Source: Bin55 sp965220235
Lineage (GTDB): Bacteria > Pseudomonadota > Gammaproteobacteria > Pseudomonadales > Azotimanducaceae
Length of the DNA stretch: 64,000 bases
Assembly (NCBI GenBank): GCA_965220235.1
Contig: OZ244815.1
Location: 1 to 64,000 of the forward strand
Direction: 5' to 3'
Numbering within the stretch: position 1 is the stretch's first letter; each line of letters starts with the position of its first letter. Below are positions 46,929-55,437 of the stretch, one piece after another. A model generated the notes under the pieces. The model saw nothing but the letters and a program-made list of their open reading frames with translations. It was not told the DNA's origin and searched no databases. A program made the translations under genes and the position numbers.

Positions 46929-47606
46929 CTAAGGGGCGCTTCGTTCAGTACCTGTTTTGTTTTCGTGAAAGTGTCCGGGCGGAAACACTTTTGGCACGGT
47001 TACCGGCCTTGCGTATGCAAAAGCGTCCCGAATTGCCATATCCGCGATTTCGTCGGCATGTGAAGCCGATTTAACCGACTCATCGAATCGAACGTTGATG
47101 CGCCGCTTGAACAGAGGCGGTGCGAACCCCGTCTGCAGCAGTGTTACTTTCTCGAGCTGCGGCTTGTCTCCCTCCCAACCTAAATCAACTTTACCCACCA
47201 TGTATTCCTTCTTATCAATGTGGATGTATGTGACCGGACCGGGAGCTGTCCGATAGAGAATTTTGGGGCGCTTCTCGTTCTCTTTACTCACAAGAAAGTA
47301 ATGCGTCGTTGTGCAGAAATTGCACGGCGCACCTTGAGCCTCACGTCGAGACTCCGTCGTGAGGTCTGAGTCGGACGCGGTAACTTGCACTGCTAGTACC
47401 GTTCCTTCACCGAAAGGGTAATTAGGTATTTCGCGAATTACGCCGTATAGTGCGATCTCGCCATCTTTGATGGTCGCTGGTTGCACATTAAGGAGATTCG
47501 CCTCCTGTCCAATGGCGTTCGTAGCCGTAGCGATGCAAATCGCCAAACAAACTCCCAACCATGAGGAAGTCTCTCCGGCAAAGCGATTTCGTGCGTTTTC
47601 TGCCAC
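46929..47606 (-). CDS. Exported hypothetical protein
   Basis: 225 residues, family not recognised. A hydrophobic core (WLGVCLAICIATATNA) ending near Ala-Ile-Gly-Gln suggests a signal peptide of about 33 residues. The mature part is mixed beta with one Cys pair (APCNFCTTTHYFLV), which might bind metal or form a disulfide. No transmembrane segment follows. Its stop lies 13 nt beyond the permease relic, so the 3' end adjoins the island border. The 82-nt gap to the TauD gene on the same strand allows co-transcription, but nothing links their functions. Confidence 0.65.
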   Translation of the reverse strand: MAENARNRFAGETSSWLGVCLAICIATATNAIGQEANLLNVQPATIKDGEIALYGVIREIPNYPFGEGTVLAVQVTASDSDLTTESRREAQGAPCNFCTTTHYFLVSKENEKRPKILYRTAPGPVTYIHIDKKEYMVGKVDLGWEGDKPQLEKVTLLQTGFAPPLFKRRINVRFDESVKSASHADEIADMAIRDAFAYARPVTVPKVFPPGHFHENKTGTERSAP

Positions 47607-47688
47607 TGCCAGCTTCCCAATCGAGCTACGGGAAAGGTGTTAAAGCTGGCTCTACGCGTGAATCGGCTAGAACACCTTTTGTCTCAAT

Positions 47689-48636
47689 TTAGACACTTTC
47701 GGCAGTTTCTTGTTCTTCGAAAAGCCTCGAGATATTGCTAGATGAGGGATAAAAGCCATCGGCCCTAGGATCAGCAAACGTAGGTGCCAGTTCTGTCTCC
47801 GGTTCACCTGCAATCCGCGAAGCCCTAAGAACTCGCTTGTAACTCGGGTCGTATGGTCTCGCCCGATGCATGACGCAGCGATTGTCCCAAACCACTATAT
47901 CGTTAACCTGCCACTTGTGTTCATAAACGCGAGGCGGCTGGCACGCCTCCGCCATCAACATATCCAGAAATTCCTCTGACTCCTCTGGACTCATCCCCGA
48001 AACACCGTACGCATGCCTACCAGTGTAAAGTGATTTCCTACCCGTTTCAGGATGGGTCTTTATGACTGGACGAAGTGGCGCACCTTTATCGTGAAAGCCA
48101 TACATGTTGTCAGTCTTAAAGGTGTAACCCAGTCTGGACTGAGAGTAGTACAGTGAGTGGTAGGCGGACAATCCTTCCAGCTTCTCCTTCATGGCGTCGT
48201 CTAAAGCATCGTAAGCGGCGCGCATATCTGCAAATCCAGTCTCACCGCCTTCTGGCGGCACCACCAGCGCCATCAACATGGCCGCTTTCGAAGCTAACGG
48301 CATATAAGTACTGTCAGTATGCCAACCTTCATTACCTTTCAGCATACAGTATTGGTAATCGTCGACCTGAGCTAACGTACCGTCGGCTTTCTGGTTACTA
48401 AATCGAGCGGTCGTGCTGTATTGCTTCGGGTTTAGTTTTTCGATCTCTCCGAAGCGTAACGCGAACGCTCCCTGGGATTCATCGTCAAGATTCTCCTGAC
48501 CAGGAAATACCAAGAGGCCGTACGATAGAAACGCGTTATGAATCTGCTCCCACGTCGTATCGTCAAGCACGGCGAGATCCACGCCCGTGACCACAGCGCC
48601 GAGAGTCGCATCAATGGGGGTAATCGCCATCGTCAT
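47689..48636 (-). CDS. TauD/TfdA-family 2-oxoglutarate-dependent dioxygenase
   Basis: 315-residue non-haem Fe(II) enzyme. The family opening is ITPIDATLGAVVTGVDL. The metal ligands are the HxD in GWHTDSTYMPLAS and the distal His in VVWDNRCVMHRA; the later Arg (RVLRASRIAGE) would bind 2-oxoglutarate. It hydroxylates an organic substrate while turning 2-oxoglutarate into succinate; members act on taurine, chlorophenoxyacetates, alkyl sulfates and others, and the substrate here is unknown. It lies 84 nt downstream of the PhyH-type dioxygenase gene on the same strand, suggesting that the two act in one pathway. Confidence 0.92.
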   Translation of the reverse strand: MTMAITPIDATLGAVVTGVDLAVLDDTTWEQIHNAFLSYGLLVFPGQENLDDESQGAFALRFGEIEKLNPKQYSTTARFSNQKADGTLAQVDDYQYCMLKGNEGWHTDSTYMPLASKAAMLMALVVPPEGGETGFADMRAAYDALDDAMKEKLEGLSAYHSLYYSQSRLGYTFKTDNMYGFHDKGAPLRPVIKTHPETGRKSLYTGRHAYGVSGMSPEESEEFLDMLMAEACQPPRVYEHKWQVNDIVVWDNRCVMHRARPYDPSYKRVLRASRIAGEPETELAPTFADPRADGFYPSSSNISRLFEEQETAESV

Positions 48637-48720
48637 TTGGCATCTCCTGTTGAGATTAGCTTGTCTATTTTCGCCATGTCTAATGCTACCACTGAAAGAC
48701 TCTCGATAAACGCAGAGGCT

Positions 48721-49557
48721 TCAGTCGCGATAGTGCCGATGCAATGGCGTGAGATCGTCTCCGATCGGTGGTTCATTACGTCGCCATTTCCCAAGTTCCC
48801 CGCGACAAGGAATGCCCAGATTGAGTACGCGTTCTGCGCCTGTGACCGAGCCGCAACTCGATGGGATATATCGAAGGGCTAATCCACAACGTCGACGATG
48901 GGACTGATTCGGCTCCGAACCATGAAGCAAGGTGCTGGTATGGATTGAAATCTGCCCTGCTTTCAGCACATTCGCCACCGGCTCACCGAAACGCTCTACG
49001 CCTTCTACCTCCTGGGAGAGGACTGTAGCACCTTCTGCCTTTATATATTCAATCGAGCCTCGCCGATGGCTCCCCGGCATGAATTGCAACGGAGAATTCG
49101 TCTCGTCTACATCATCAATCGCAAGCCACACCGTAACGGTCATAGTGGGACGCACAGGCCAATAGGTTGCATCCTGATGCCACGGTACACGCTTAGGGTC
49201 TTGCCCCAACTTGCAGAAATAGTGCGTCGACCAGCATATGAAATCAGACCCTAACAGATCTTCGACATAGTCCAAGATCTTTGGATGAAGTGCCATCTCC
49301 CAAATTCCCCTACAGCGCAGGTGATAGCCGTCTAACGCGTAGGAGTTTCGGCCGTCTCGCATGGCTTGCATCCGATTCAAAAGTGACTCGAAATAGGCTC
49401 GCGCGTCGCCAATCTCATCTTCGGACAAGGCATCAAGCGGTTGCACGAACCCATCTTGATTGAATCGCTTAACCTGCTCGGACGCCAAGGTCTTCGCACA
49501 AGTCGGATCGCTCTCGTAGAAGGCGATCGCATCAGTCGTGCTTGTTCTACTAGTCAA
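48721..49557 (-). CDS. Phytanoyl-CoA dioxygenase (PhyH) family protein
   Basis: 278 residues, a second Fe(II)/2-oxoglutarate dioxygenase fold. The metal-binding HxD lies in VPWHQDATYWPVRP. The typical ...TVWLAIDDVDETNSPLQF and MPGSHRRGSIEY follow, and the distal His is in SIHTSTLLHGSEPNQSHRRR with the Arg residues used for 2-oxoglutarate. PhyH relatives hydroxylate lipids, ectoine or natural products, so the substrate cannot be assigned. It is the upstream partner of the TauD-type gene. A UMF1-type transporter gene lies 86 nt upstream on the same strand. Confidence 0.9.
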   Translation of the reverse strand: MTSRTSTTDAIAFYESDPTCAKTLASEQVKRFNQDGFVQPLDALSEDEIGDARAYFESLLNRMQAMRDGRNSYALDGYHLRCRGIWEMALHPKILDYVEDLLGSDFICWSTHYFCKLGQDPKRVPWHQDATYWPVRPTMTVTVWLAIDDVDETNSPLQFMPGSHRRGSIEYIKAEGATVLSQEVEGVERFGEPVANVLKAGQISIHTSTLLHGSEPNQSHRRRCGLALRYIPSSCGSVTGAERVLNLGIPCRGELGKWRRNEPPIGDDLTPLHRHYRD

Positions 49558-49643
49558 AACGCGCAGTTTCTATTCAGATTACGTGGTCAAATCGACGCGA
49601 ACGGCATTTTATCGGCGCTAACGCCTCTGTTTGTTCAACGGAT

Positions 49644-50912
49644 TTACGCCGAACCATCTCTTTCAGGAACCCGTACAAAACTCAAGAGCGCAAATCCAAT
49701 CACAAACAGTACGATCACCGAAAGGAGACCTAATCGCGAACTGCCAGTCAACAGCCCTGTAATTGCAACTAGCGATGGACCCAACACGGCTGCAAACCGA
49801 CTGACCATGTTGAAGAAGCCAAAGAACTCACCACTCTGAGTGGCCGGCACGAAACGTGCAAAAAGCGATCGCGACACCGCTTGTACGCCACCTTGAATTA
49901 GGCCCACTATCGCAGCGAGGACGTAGAACTCGACGACGTTTGACATAAAAAACGCATAGATGGTCACACCCGCGTATAGCGCAACTCCAAAATACAGTGC
50001 GGGCTTGGGGCCAAAACGGACCGCTGCCATTCCAAATAGGATCGCGGCAGGAAAACCGACGAATTGCGTGATCAGCAACGCGACAATCAAGCTCTCGGCA
50101 GGAAAGCCAAGCGCTAACCCGTAGTCCACAGCCATTCGAATGATGGTGTGAACCCCATCAATGTAGAAGAAATACGCGACCAGGAAGATGGCGACGCCCT
50201 TGTACGCGTGAAATTCCTTTATGGTCTTGTACAGCGCTTTCAATCCATTCAGAACGGCTGAATGGTCGGTTCCGAATCGAGGAGGCTCGCAGACCGCTCG
50301 AAAAAGAGGAATAGAAAAAACCAGCCACCATATCGCGACTGTCAGAAACGACACTCTTATAGCTTCTGAAGCACCTGTAAGTCCAAACGTTTGGGGCGAA
50401 AGCGTCATATAGACATTGAGTGCGAAAAGTACGCCGCCTCCTAAATACCCGAGTGCATATCCGAGCGAGGAAACTTCATCCAAGCACTCCATTGGACTTA
50501 CAGACCGGATCAGCGCGTCATAGAAAATGATGCTGCCCCAGAATCCCGCCGTCGCCAACGTATACACCCAGGCAGCGGTAAGCCATTCGCCTTGCTCCAC
50601 AAAATAGAGACCCGTCGTCGCGACGACGCCTAGCAGCGTGAAAGCTCCCAGGTATTTCTTACGCGTGGCGCCACCGTCGGCAATGGCACCAAGGATCGGT
50701 GCCGCAACAAGAAATAGAGCGGACGCAATCGAATTCGTAAAGCCCAGCTGTGCGGTGCTGGTTACTGCGTCGGCCTCTGTGCTCCAGTACTGTTTAAAGA
50801 AAACCGGGAAAAATCCCGCGAGTACCGTCGTTGCGAAGACGGAATTTGCCCAGTCATAGAGCGCCCAGGACCGTATGGCTCGATCCTTAAAAAGTGAAAC
50901 AACCCGTTTCAT
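49644..50912 (-). CDS. UMF1-family MFS transporter
   Basis: 422-residue membrane protein, about 12 segments, of the UMF1/Atg22-like branch of the major facilitator superfamily. The N-terminal signature is RSWALYDWANSVFATTV. Further matches are EVSSLGYALGYLGGGVLF and GGVQAVSRSLFARFVPATQS, which are characteristic of the branch. The transported substrate of bacterial members is not established. It lies between the S41 protease gene (upstream, 42-nt gap) and the PhyH gene, all on the minus strand. Confidence 0.92.
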   Translation of the reverse strand: MKRVVSLFKDRAIRSWALYDWANSVFATTVLAGFFPVFFKQYWSTEADAVTSTAQLGFTNSIASALFLVAAPILGAIADGGATRKKYLGAFTLLGVVATTGLYFVEQGEWLTAAWVYTLATAGFWGSIIFYDALIRSVSPMECLDEVSSLGYALGYLGGGVLFALNVYMTLSPQTFGLTGASEAIRVSFLTVAIWWLVFSIPLFRAVCEPPRFGTDHSAVLNGLKALYKTIKEFHAYKGVAIFLVAYFFYIDGVHTIIRMAVDYGLALGFPAESLIVALLITQFVGFPAAILFGMAAVRFGPKPALYFGVALYAGVTIYAFFMSNVVEFYVLAAIVGLIQGGVQAVSRSLFARFVPATQSGEFFGFFNMVSRFAAVLGPSLVAITGLLTGSSRLGLLSVIVLFVIGFALLSFVRVPERDGSA

Positions 50913-50954
50913 CTCACGCTTGTGAAAGTAAGACTAAAGTGGCGTACCGGAGGG

Positions 50955-52163
50955 TCACAGCTGATCTATCCACCGTATTGCTGCGATTAGTGGGGCATCC
51001 TCGGCAATCTTTTGTTCGACCACTACCTCAGGAACGAACGCCTCGCGAGGCGTGCCGTCCACATGGTACAGACGCTCTGCAGGTACTTGCACTAAGATGT
51101 TCGAATGCGTAAGTTTTCTGCTGTATATCGCACCCCTAAGACCCGCCATTGAGCTGCCGAACACTCGTGCACGGTGCATTCCATCTAATCCGATCGCGAC
51201 TCCTTCTCCCATGCTCGCGGTCCAACGACCGACAAGCACTGCAACGGGCTTGTCATACGTACTCGAACCTCGCGGTTCGACGTGTTCAACCCAACGATGC
51301 CGTACCTTCTCGCGATGCTCTTCGTTAGGAAGTTCGTGCCGCTGGTACGGTAGTTCGACCGATATCAGTCGCCCGATCAACCCTCGCGCGACATTGGTGT
51401 TTCCGCCGCTAGGTGTATCTCGAAGATCGAGAATCAGTCCTCTCGTCCCAATTAAGTCGTCGAGCGCAGCATCCCAAGCGGACTTGGTCGCTTCCGAACC
51501 TAAACTGTCGTGAATACGCACGTACCCGACGTTCGATTCAAGAATACGTGCTGTTAGCGGTTCATTGGGGCGGTCTTTTCCACTAGGTTCAAATTCAACG
51601 AGTTGCTCTTTCTCACCGTCGCTTACACCCACGCTTACTGTGGTGTTATGGCGCCCCGCGAGCAACGTTCGTAACACCCAATCACGCGCAACTAAATAGT
51701 CCAACGATCGCCCAACCGGCAAACGGACGGTTACTGCTTCGTGTGTAGGTCGGCCGTTGATCGAAATGATGTGCATCCTCCGTCTTAACCCTGCACGCTC
51801 TGCGTTGGAACCCGGTCGAACGTCTGTAATGTACGCCTCATCGTCGACATGTTCAGCCCATAAATCAGATCCGCTTGGGATCAGCCGCGGCGAAGATGGT
51901 GTATTGACGCCTAAATGCGCATGGTGGTCACAGAGATGCTCAATAAGCTCCTCAAGTAGCCCGATGAAAGTTTCCCGGTCTTGAATCCGAGCCGCTCTGG
52001 GTCGCAAAACGTCGCGTGCTTTCGTCCATCCGACAACGTCTTCGAAATAGGCATAAGTAGCTCGGACGAAAGCCCACGCTTCGTCAAAATCTTCGACGTA
52101 GGTGTTCGTGTGCGGTGACATGGATTTGGACTCTGTTCCAGCAGTTTGCTGAACTAGCATCAC
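50955..52163 (-). CDS. S41-family peptidase with PDZ domain
   Basis: 402 residues. A PDZ-like segment (VRPGSNAERAGLRRRMHIISING) is followed by a tail-specific protease (S41) core. LILDLRDTPSGGNTNVARG corresponds to the family's LRxNxGG region, and VGRWTASMGEGVAIGLDG holds the likely nucleophilic Ser. No signal peptide is seen, unlike CtpA/Prc, so a cytoplasmic location is likely. An N-terminal helical part (FDEAWAFVRATYAYFEDV) is typical of tricorn/IRBP-like S41 members. The start is uncertain; Met15 gives a cleaner beginning. Confidence 0.87.
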   Translation of the reverse strand: MMLVQQTAGTESKSMSPHTNTYVEDFDEAWAFVRATYAYFEDVVGWTKARDVLRPRAARIQDRETFIGLLEELIEHLCDHHAHLGVNTPSSPRLIPSGSDLWAEHVDDEAYITDVRPGSNAERAGLRRRMHIISINGRPTHEAVTVRLPVGRSLDYLVARDWVLRTLLAGRHNTTVSVGVSDGEKEQLVEFEPSGKDRPNEPLTARILESNVGYVRIHDSLGSEATKSAWDAALDDLIGTRGLILDLRDTPSGGNTNVARGLIGRLISVELPYQRHELPNEEHREKVRHRWVEHVEPRGSSTYDKPVAVLVGRWTASMGEGVAIGLDGMHRARVFGSSMAGLRGAIYSRKLTHSNILVQVPAERLYHVDGTPREAFVPEVVVEQKIAEDAPLIAAIRWIDQL

Positions 52164-52364
52164 CCCAAAACAACGCGCGACGATAGCGCAGGACGTCGCA
52201 TCGTTAGAGAAAGCGCCGATACCTAACTTGATACGGCGACATTGACGCTACAGGCTGTTTAGACCCATAATCTAAAACTGAGCCTACAAGCATTACTCCG
52301 TACCGAGTCGTCGCTTATGGAGAAAGCGTTTTCGGCGAGAGTATGTTCGATTGGTTCTCGCTAG

Positions 52365-52685
52365 CTACTGGGCGGGCGAGCTCGGCGTAGAGATCACGCG
52401 ATGAACTGACACTGGAGGTCCGTCCATCAACTCACCGACCGTCGGCGCGATCTCGTCGCGCCATGTATCTGAGTTGTATACCGCGTCGTAAAGACGTTCG
52501 CGTTCAGCCTCACTTTCAAAGCGTCTGGTCCAAACGTAGAGAGTGTCGTCGCTCTCACCACGATAGCTACCCGTAATCACCATCCCTTTCGAAACCTGAA
52601 ATGGAATGATCACGGTCTCCATGAATTCGACCCAGGCATCCATCTTGCCTTCTCGAATCTTGTATTGACGCAACTCTTGGAACAT
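52365..52685 (-). CDS. NIPSNAP-family protein
   Basis: 106-residue ferredoxin-like protein of the NIPSNAP family, with the typical beginning FQELRQYKIREGKMDAWVEF and the central TLYVWTRRFESEAER. Function of bacterial members is unknown. It follows atpC by 36 nt on the same strand, so it may be read from the atp transcript. About 200 nt without a gene separate it from the S41 gene. Confidence 0.85.
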   Translation of the reverse strand: MFQELRQYKIREGKMDAWVEFMETVIIPFQVSKGMVITGSYRGESDDTLYVWTRRFESEAERERLYDAVYNSDTWRDEIAPTVGELMDGPPVSVHRVISTPSSPAQ

Positions 52686-52721
52686 CTCTTCCTCTCTGCT
52701 TAGATACCGTCGTTTCTTGAT

Positions 52722-53144
52722 TTAGCGGCGCCGCTTTTTCAGTTCCTCGATCGTACGCTGCCGCGCTGTTGCATCTGCAAGCATTGCGGTTGCGCGAGAG
52801 TAGTCCATGTCTGCGGCAGCTTCTGACATCGCACGTTCTGCTGCTTCAATCGCTTCAGCCGCTGCCATATCGTCGATCGTGTCAGCGTGCTCCGCCGTGT
52901 CCGCCAGAATGGTGACGACGTTTGGCTGGACTTCCAAGAATCCTCCAGATGCAAAGAAGACATCCTCTTCACCGTCTTCCATCTGAAGACGTACCGGACC
53001 GGGCTTTAATCCGGTTAACAAGGGCGTGTGACCCGGCATGATCCCTAGTTCGCCTAACGTGCCCGTTGCGATCACCATCGTCACCTCGCCCGAGAAAATC
53101 TCGTTCTCGGCACTGACAATCTCGCAACGTATCGTAGAGGCCAT
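52722..53144 (-). CDS. atpC: ATP synthase F1 epsilon subunit
   Basis: 140 residues. It links gamma to the c-ring and can inhibit ATP hydrolysis. N-terminal beta-barrel: IRCEIVSAENEIFSGEV and GELGIMPGHTPLLTGLKPG. C-terminal helical hairpin: AAEAIEAAERAMSEAAADM. Last gene of the atp operon, 2 nt after atpD. Confidence 0.97.
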   Translation of the reverse strand: MASTIRCEIVSAENEIFSGEVTMVIATGTLGELGIMPGHTPLLTGLKPGPVRLQMEDGEEDVFFASGGFLEVQPNVVTILADTAEHADTIDDMAAAEAIEAAERAMSEAAADMDYSRATAMLADATARQRTIEELKKRRR

Positions 53145-53146
53145 GT

Positions 53147-54538
53147 TTACGCGGCCTCATCCACTAGCGTCTTCGCTTTTTCACGCGCGTCTTCGATGGT
53201 TCCAACCATGTAGAACGCTTGTTCTGGTAAGTCATCGGCATCGCCGTCCAGGATCGCGCGGAAACTTCGAACAGTGTCTTCGCGAGATACGTATTGACCT
53301 GGCTGGCCGGTGAACTGCTCTGCAACGAACATCGACTGTGAGAAGAACTGCTGCATCTTGCGAGCGCGGTAGACCAGCGCCTTGTCTTCTTCAGACAGCT
53401 CGTCCATACCGAGAATAGCGATGATGTCCTTGAGCTCCTGATAACGTTGCAGGACCTCTTGCGCCTCACGCGCAACACTGTAGTGGTCTTGTCCAACGAC
53501 GTTCGGGTCGAGCTGACGAGATGTCGAATCCAATGGATCGACGGCAGGATAAATACCTAAGTCTGTAATCGCACGGCTCAGCGTCACGGTTGAATCCAAG
53601 TGTGCAAACGTCGTCGCAGGAGAGGGGTCAGTCAAGTCGTCGGCTGGTACGTAAATCGCCTGTACGGACGTAATCGAGCCCGTCTTCGTGGTCGTAATCC
53701 GTTCCTGCAGGATGCCCATGTCTTCTGCTAGGTTAGGTTGGTACCCAACGGCAGACGGCATGCGACCGAGTAATGCCGAGACTTCAACACCAGCCAACGT
53801 ATAGCGGTAAATGTTGTCCACGAATAACAACACGTCCCGACCTTCATCGCGAAACTGTTCCGCGAGCGTCAAACCGGACAGTGCCACGCGCAATCGGTTC
53901 CCCGGCGGCTCGTTCATTTGACCGAACACAAGCGAAATCTTGTCTAGCACGCCGGCTTCCATCATTTCGTAATAGAAGTCGTTACCTTCGCGCGTACGTT
54001 CCCCAACACCCGCAAAAACCGACAATCCTGAGTGTTCGATAGCGATGTTCCGGATGAGTTCAAGCATCGTAACGGTCTTGCCGACGCCTGCGCCACCAAA
54101 CAATCCGACTTTACCTCCACGCGCGAACGGACACATCAGGTCGATGACCTTGATGCCCGTTTCTAGTAGCTCGTTGCCACCTTTTTGATCTTCGTAGGTC
54201 GGCGGTTCGCGGTGAATGGGTTTGGTTTCGCGGGCGTTGATTGGCCCTTTCTCGTCGATGGCATTGCCGAGCACGTCCATGATCCGACCGAGCGTTTCTT
54301 CCCCAACGGGAATCGATATCGGAGCTTCGGTGTTTACGACTTCTAGACCCCGCGACAAGCCCTCCGACGAACCAAGTGCGATCGTTCGCACGACGCCGTC
54401 ACCGAGCTGCTGTTGCACCTCTAACGTCAGACCCGTCTCGACTACCTTCAGCGCGTCAAAGACGTTCGGCACTTCCTCGCGCTCGAACTCTACGTCAATA
54501 ACCGCGCCAATAACTTGAACGATTGTTCCGTTACTCAT
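53147..54538 (-). CDS. atpD: ATP synthase F1 beta subunit
   Basis: 463 residues. Catalytic subunit with P-loop GGAGVGKTVTMLELI, SVFAGVGERTREGNDFY and the Walker B region VLLFVDNIYRYTLAG. Most F1 betas read DNIFR; Tyr replaces Phe here. The C-terminal MVGTIEDAREKAKTL is typical. Proton-driven ATP synthesis at the inner membrane; 29 nt after atpG. Confidence 0.98.
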   Translation of the reverse strand: MSNGTIVQVIGAVIDVEFEREEVPNVFDALKVVETGLTLEVQQQLGDGVVRTIALGSSEGLSRGLEVVNTEAPISIPVGEETLGRIMDVLGNAIDEKGPINARETKPIHREPPTYEDQKGGNELLETGIKVIDLMCPFARGGKVGLFGGAGVGKTVTMLELIRNIAIEHSGLSVFAGVGERTREGNDFYYEMMEAGVLDKISLVFGQMNEPPGNRLRVALSGLTLAEQFRDEGRDVLLFVDNIYRYTLAGVEVSALLGRMPSAVGYQPNLAEDMGILQERITTTKTGSITSVQAIYVPADDLTDPSPATTFAHLDSTVTLSRAITDLGIYPAVDPLDSTSRQLDPNVVGQDHYSVAREAQEVLQRYQELKDIIAILGMDELSEEDKALVYRARKMQQFFSQSMFVAEQFTGQPGQYVSREDTVRSFRAILDGDADDLPEQAFYMVGTIEDAREKAKTLVDEAA

Positions 54539-54567
54539 GTGTTCCTCGTGTTTCGATCAAATCGTCG

Positions 54568-55431
54568 CTATTCAAGCGCTGCCGCGCCTCCAACGATTTC
54601 AGCGATCTCCTGCGTAATCGATGCCTGACGTGCGTTGTTGTAAAGCAGCGTCAGCTCCTCGATCATTTCTTCTGCGTTATCTGTCGCGTTCTTCATCGCG
54701 ATCATCCTCGCGGCTTGCTCGCAAGCCGTGTTTTCCACCACTGCCTCATACACCTGCGATTCCAGAAACCGCTGCACCAGGCCTTCAATCAGCTCTTCCG
54801 CATCCGGTTCGTAGAGATAGTCCCACATGTGTTTGTAGGAGTCTTCTGGATCCGGATCCAAAGGCAGTAGCTGTTCGATCTGTGGACGATGCGTCATGCT
54901 GTTGACGAACTGATTCGATACCAGGTCCAACCGATCGATGCTCTCTTCCTCGAACAGATCAAGCATGCGACGTATGCCGCCAATCAGGCTCTCGACCTCG
55001 GGATTCTCGCCGACATTGTTGATCGCCGCGACGACGTTACCGCCTACCGAGCGGAAGAAACCCGCCGCCTTGTTGCCGACCAATGCCAAGCTTGCGGGAA
55101 CGTCTTTCTGCTCCCACGCTCTGATGTCTTGAATCAGTGTGCGGAACATGTTGGAGTTCAGACCCCCACATTGTCCCTTGTCGGTCGAGATGACGATATA
55201 GCCGATATTCTTCACGTCGCGTGACACCATATAGCGATGTCGATATTCGGCCGACGCGTTGGCCAAGTGACCGATCACGTTGCGAATCCGACGCGCATAC
55301 GGTCGCGCTTCTTCCATACGATCTTGCGTCCGTCGCATCTTGCTAGCTGCCACCATCTGCATGGCGCTAGTGACCTTCTGCGTGTTTTGAACGCTACCGA
55401 TCTTCTTTACGATCTCACGACCGCCAGCCAT
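54568..55431 (-). CDS. atpG: ATP synthase F1 gamma subunit
   Basis: 287 residues. Central stalk rotor subunit. The conserved start GGREIVKKIGSVQNTQKVTS and the end VTLLYNNARQASITQEI with the C-terminal helix ITQEIAEIVGGAAALE are both present. It follows atpA by 6 nt. Confidence 0.98.
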   Translation of the reverse strand: MAGGREIVKKIGSVQNTQKVTSAMQMVAASKMRRTQDRMEEARPYARRIRNVIGHLANASAEYRHRYMVSRDVKNIGYIVISTDKGQCGGLNSNMFRTLIQDIRAWEQKDVPASLALVGNKAAGFFRSVGGNVVAAINNVGENPEVESLIGGIRRMLDLFEEESIDRLDLVSNQFVNSMTHRPQIEQLLPLDPDPEDSYKHMWDYLYEPDAEELIEGLVQRFLESQVYEAVVENTACEQAARMIAMKNATDNAEEMIEELTLLYNNARQASITQEIAEIVGGAAALE

Positions 55432-55437
55432 CGCGTC

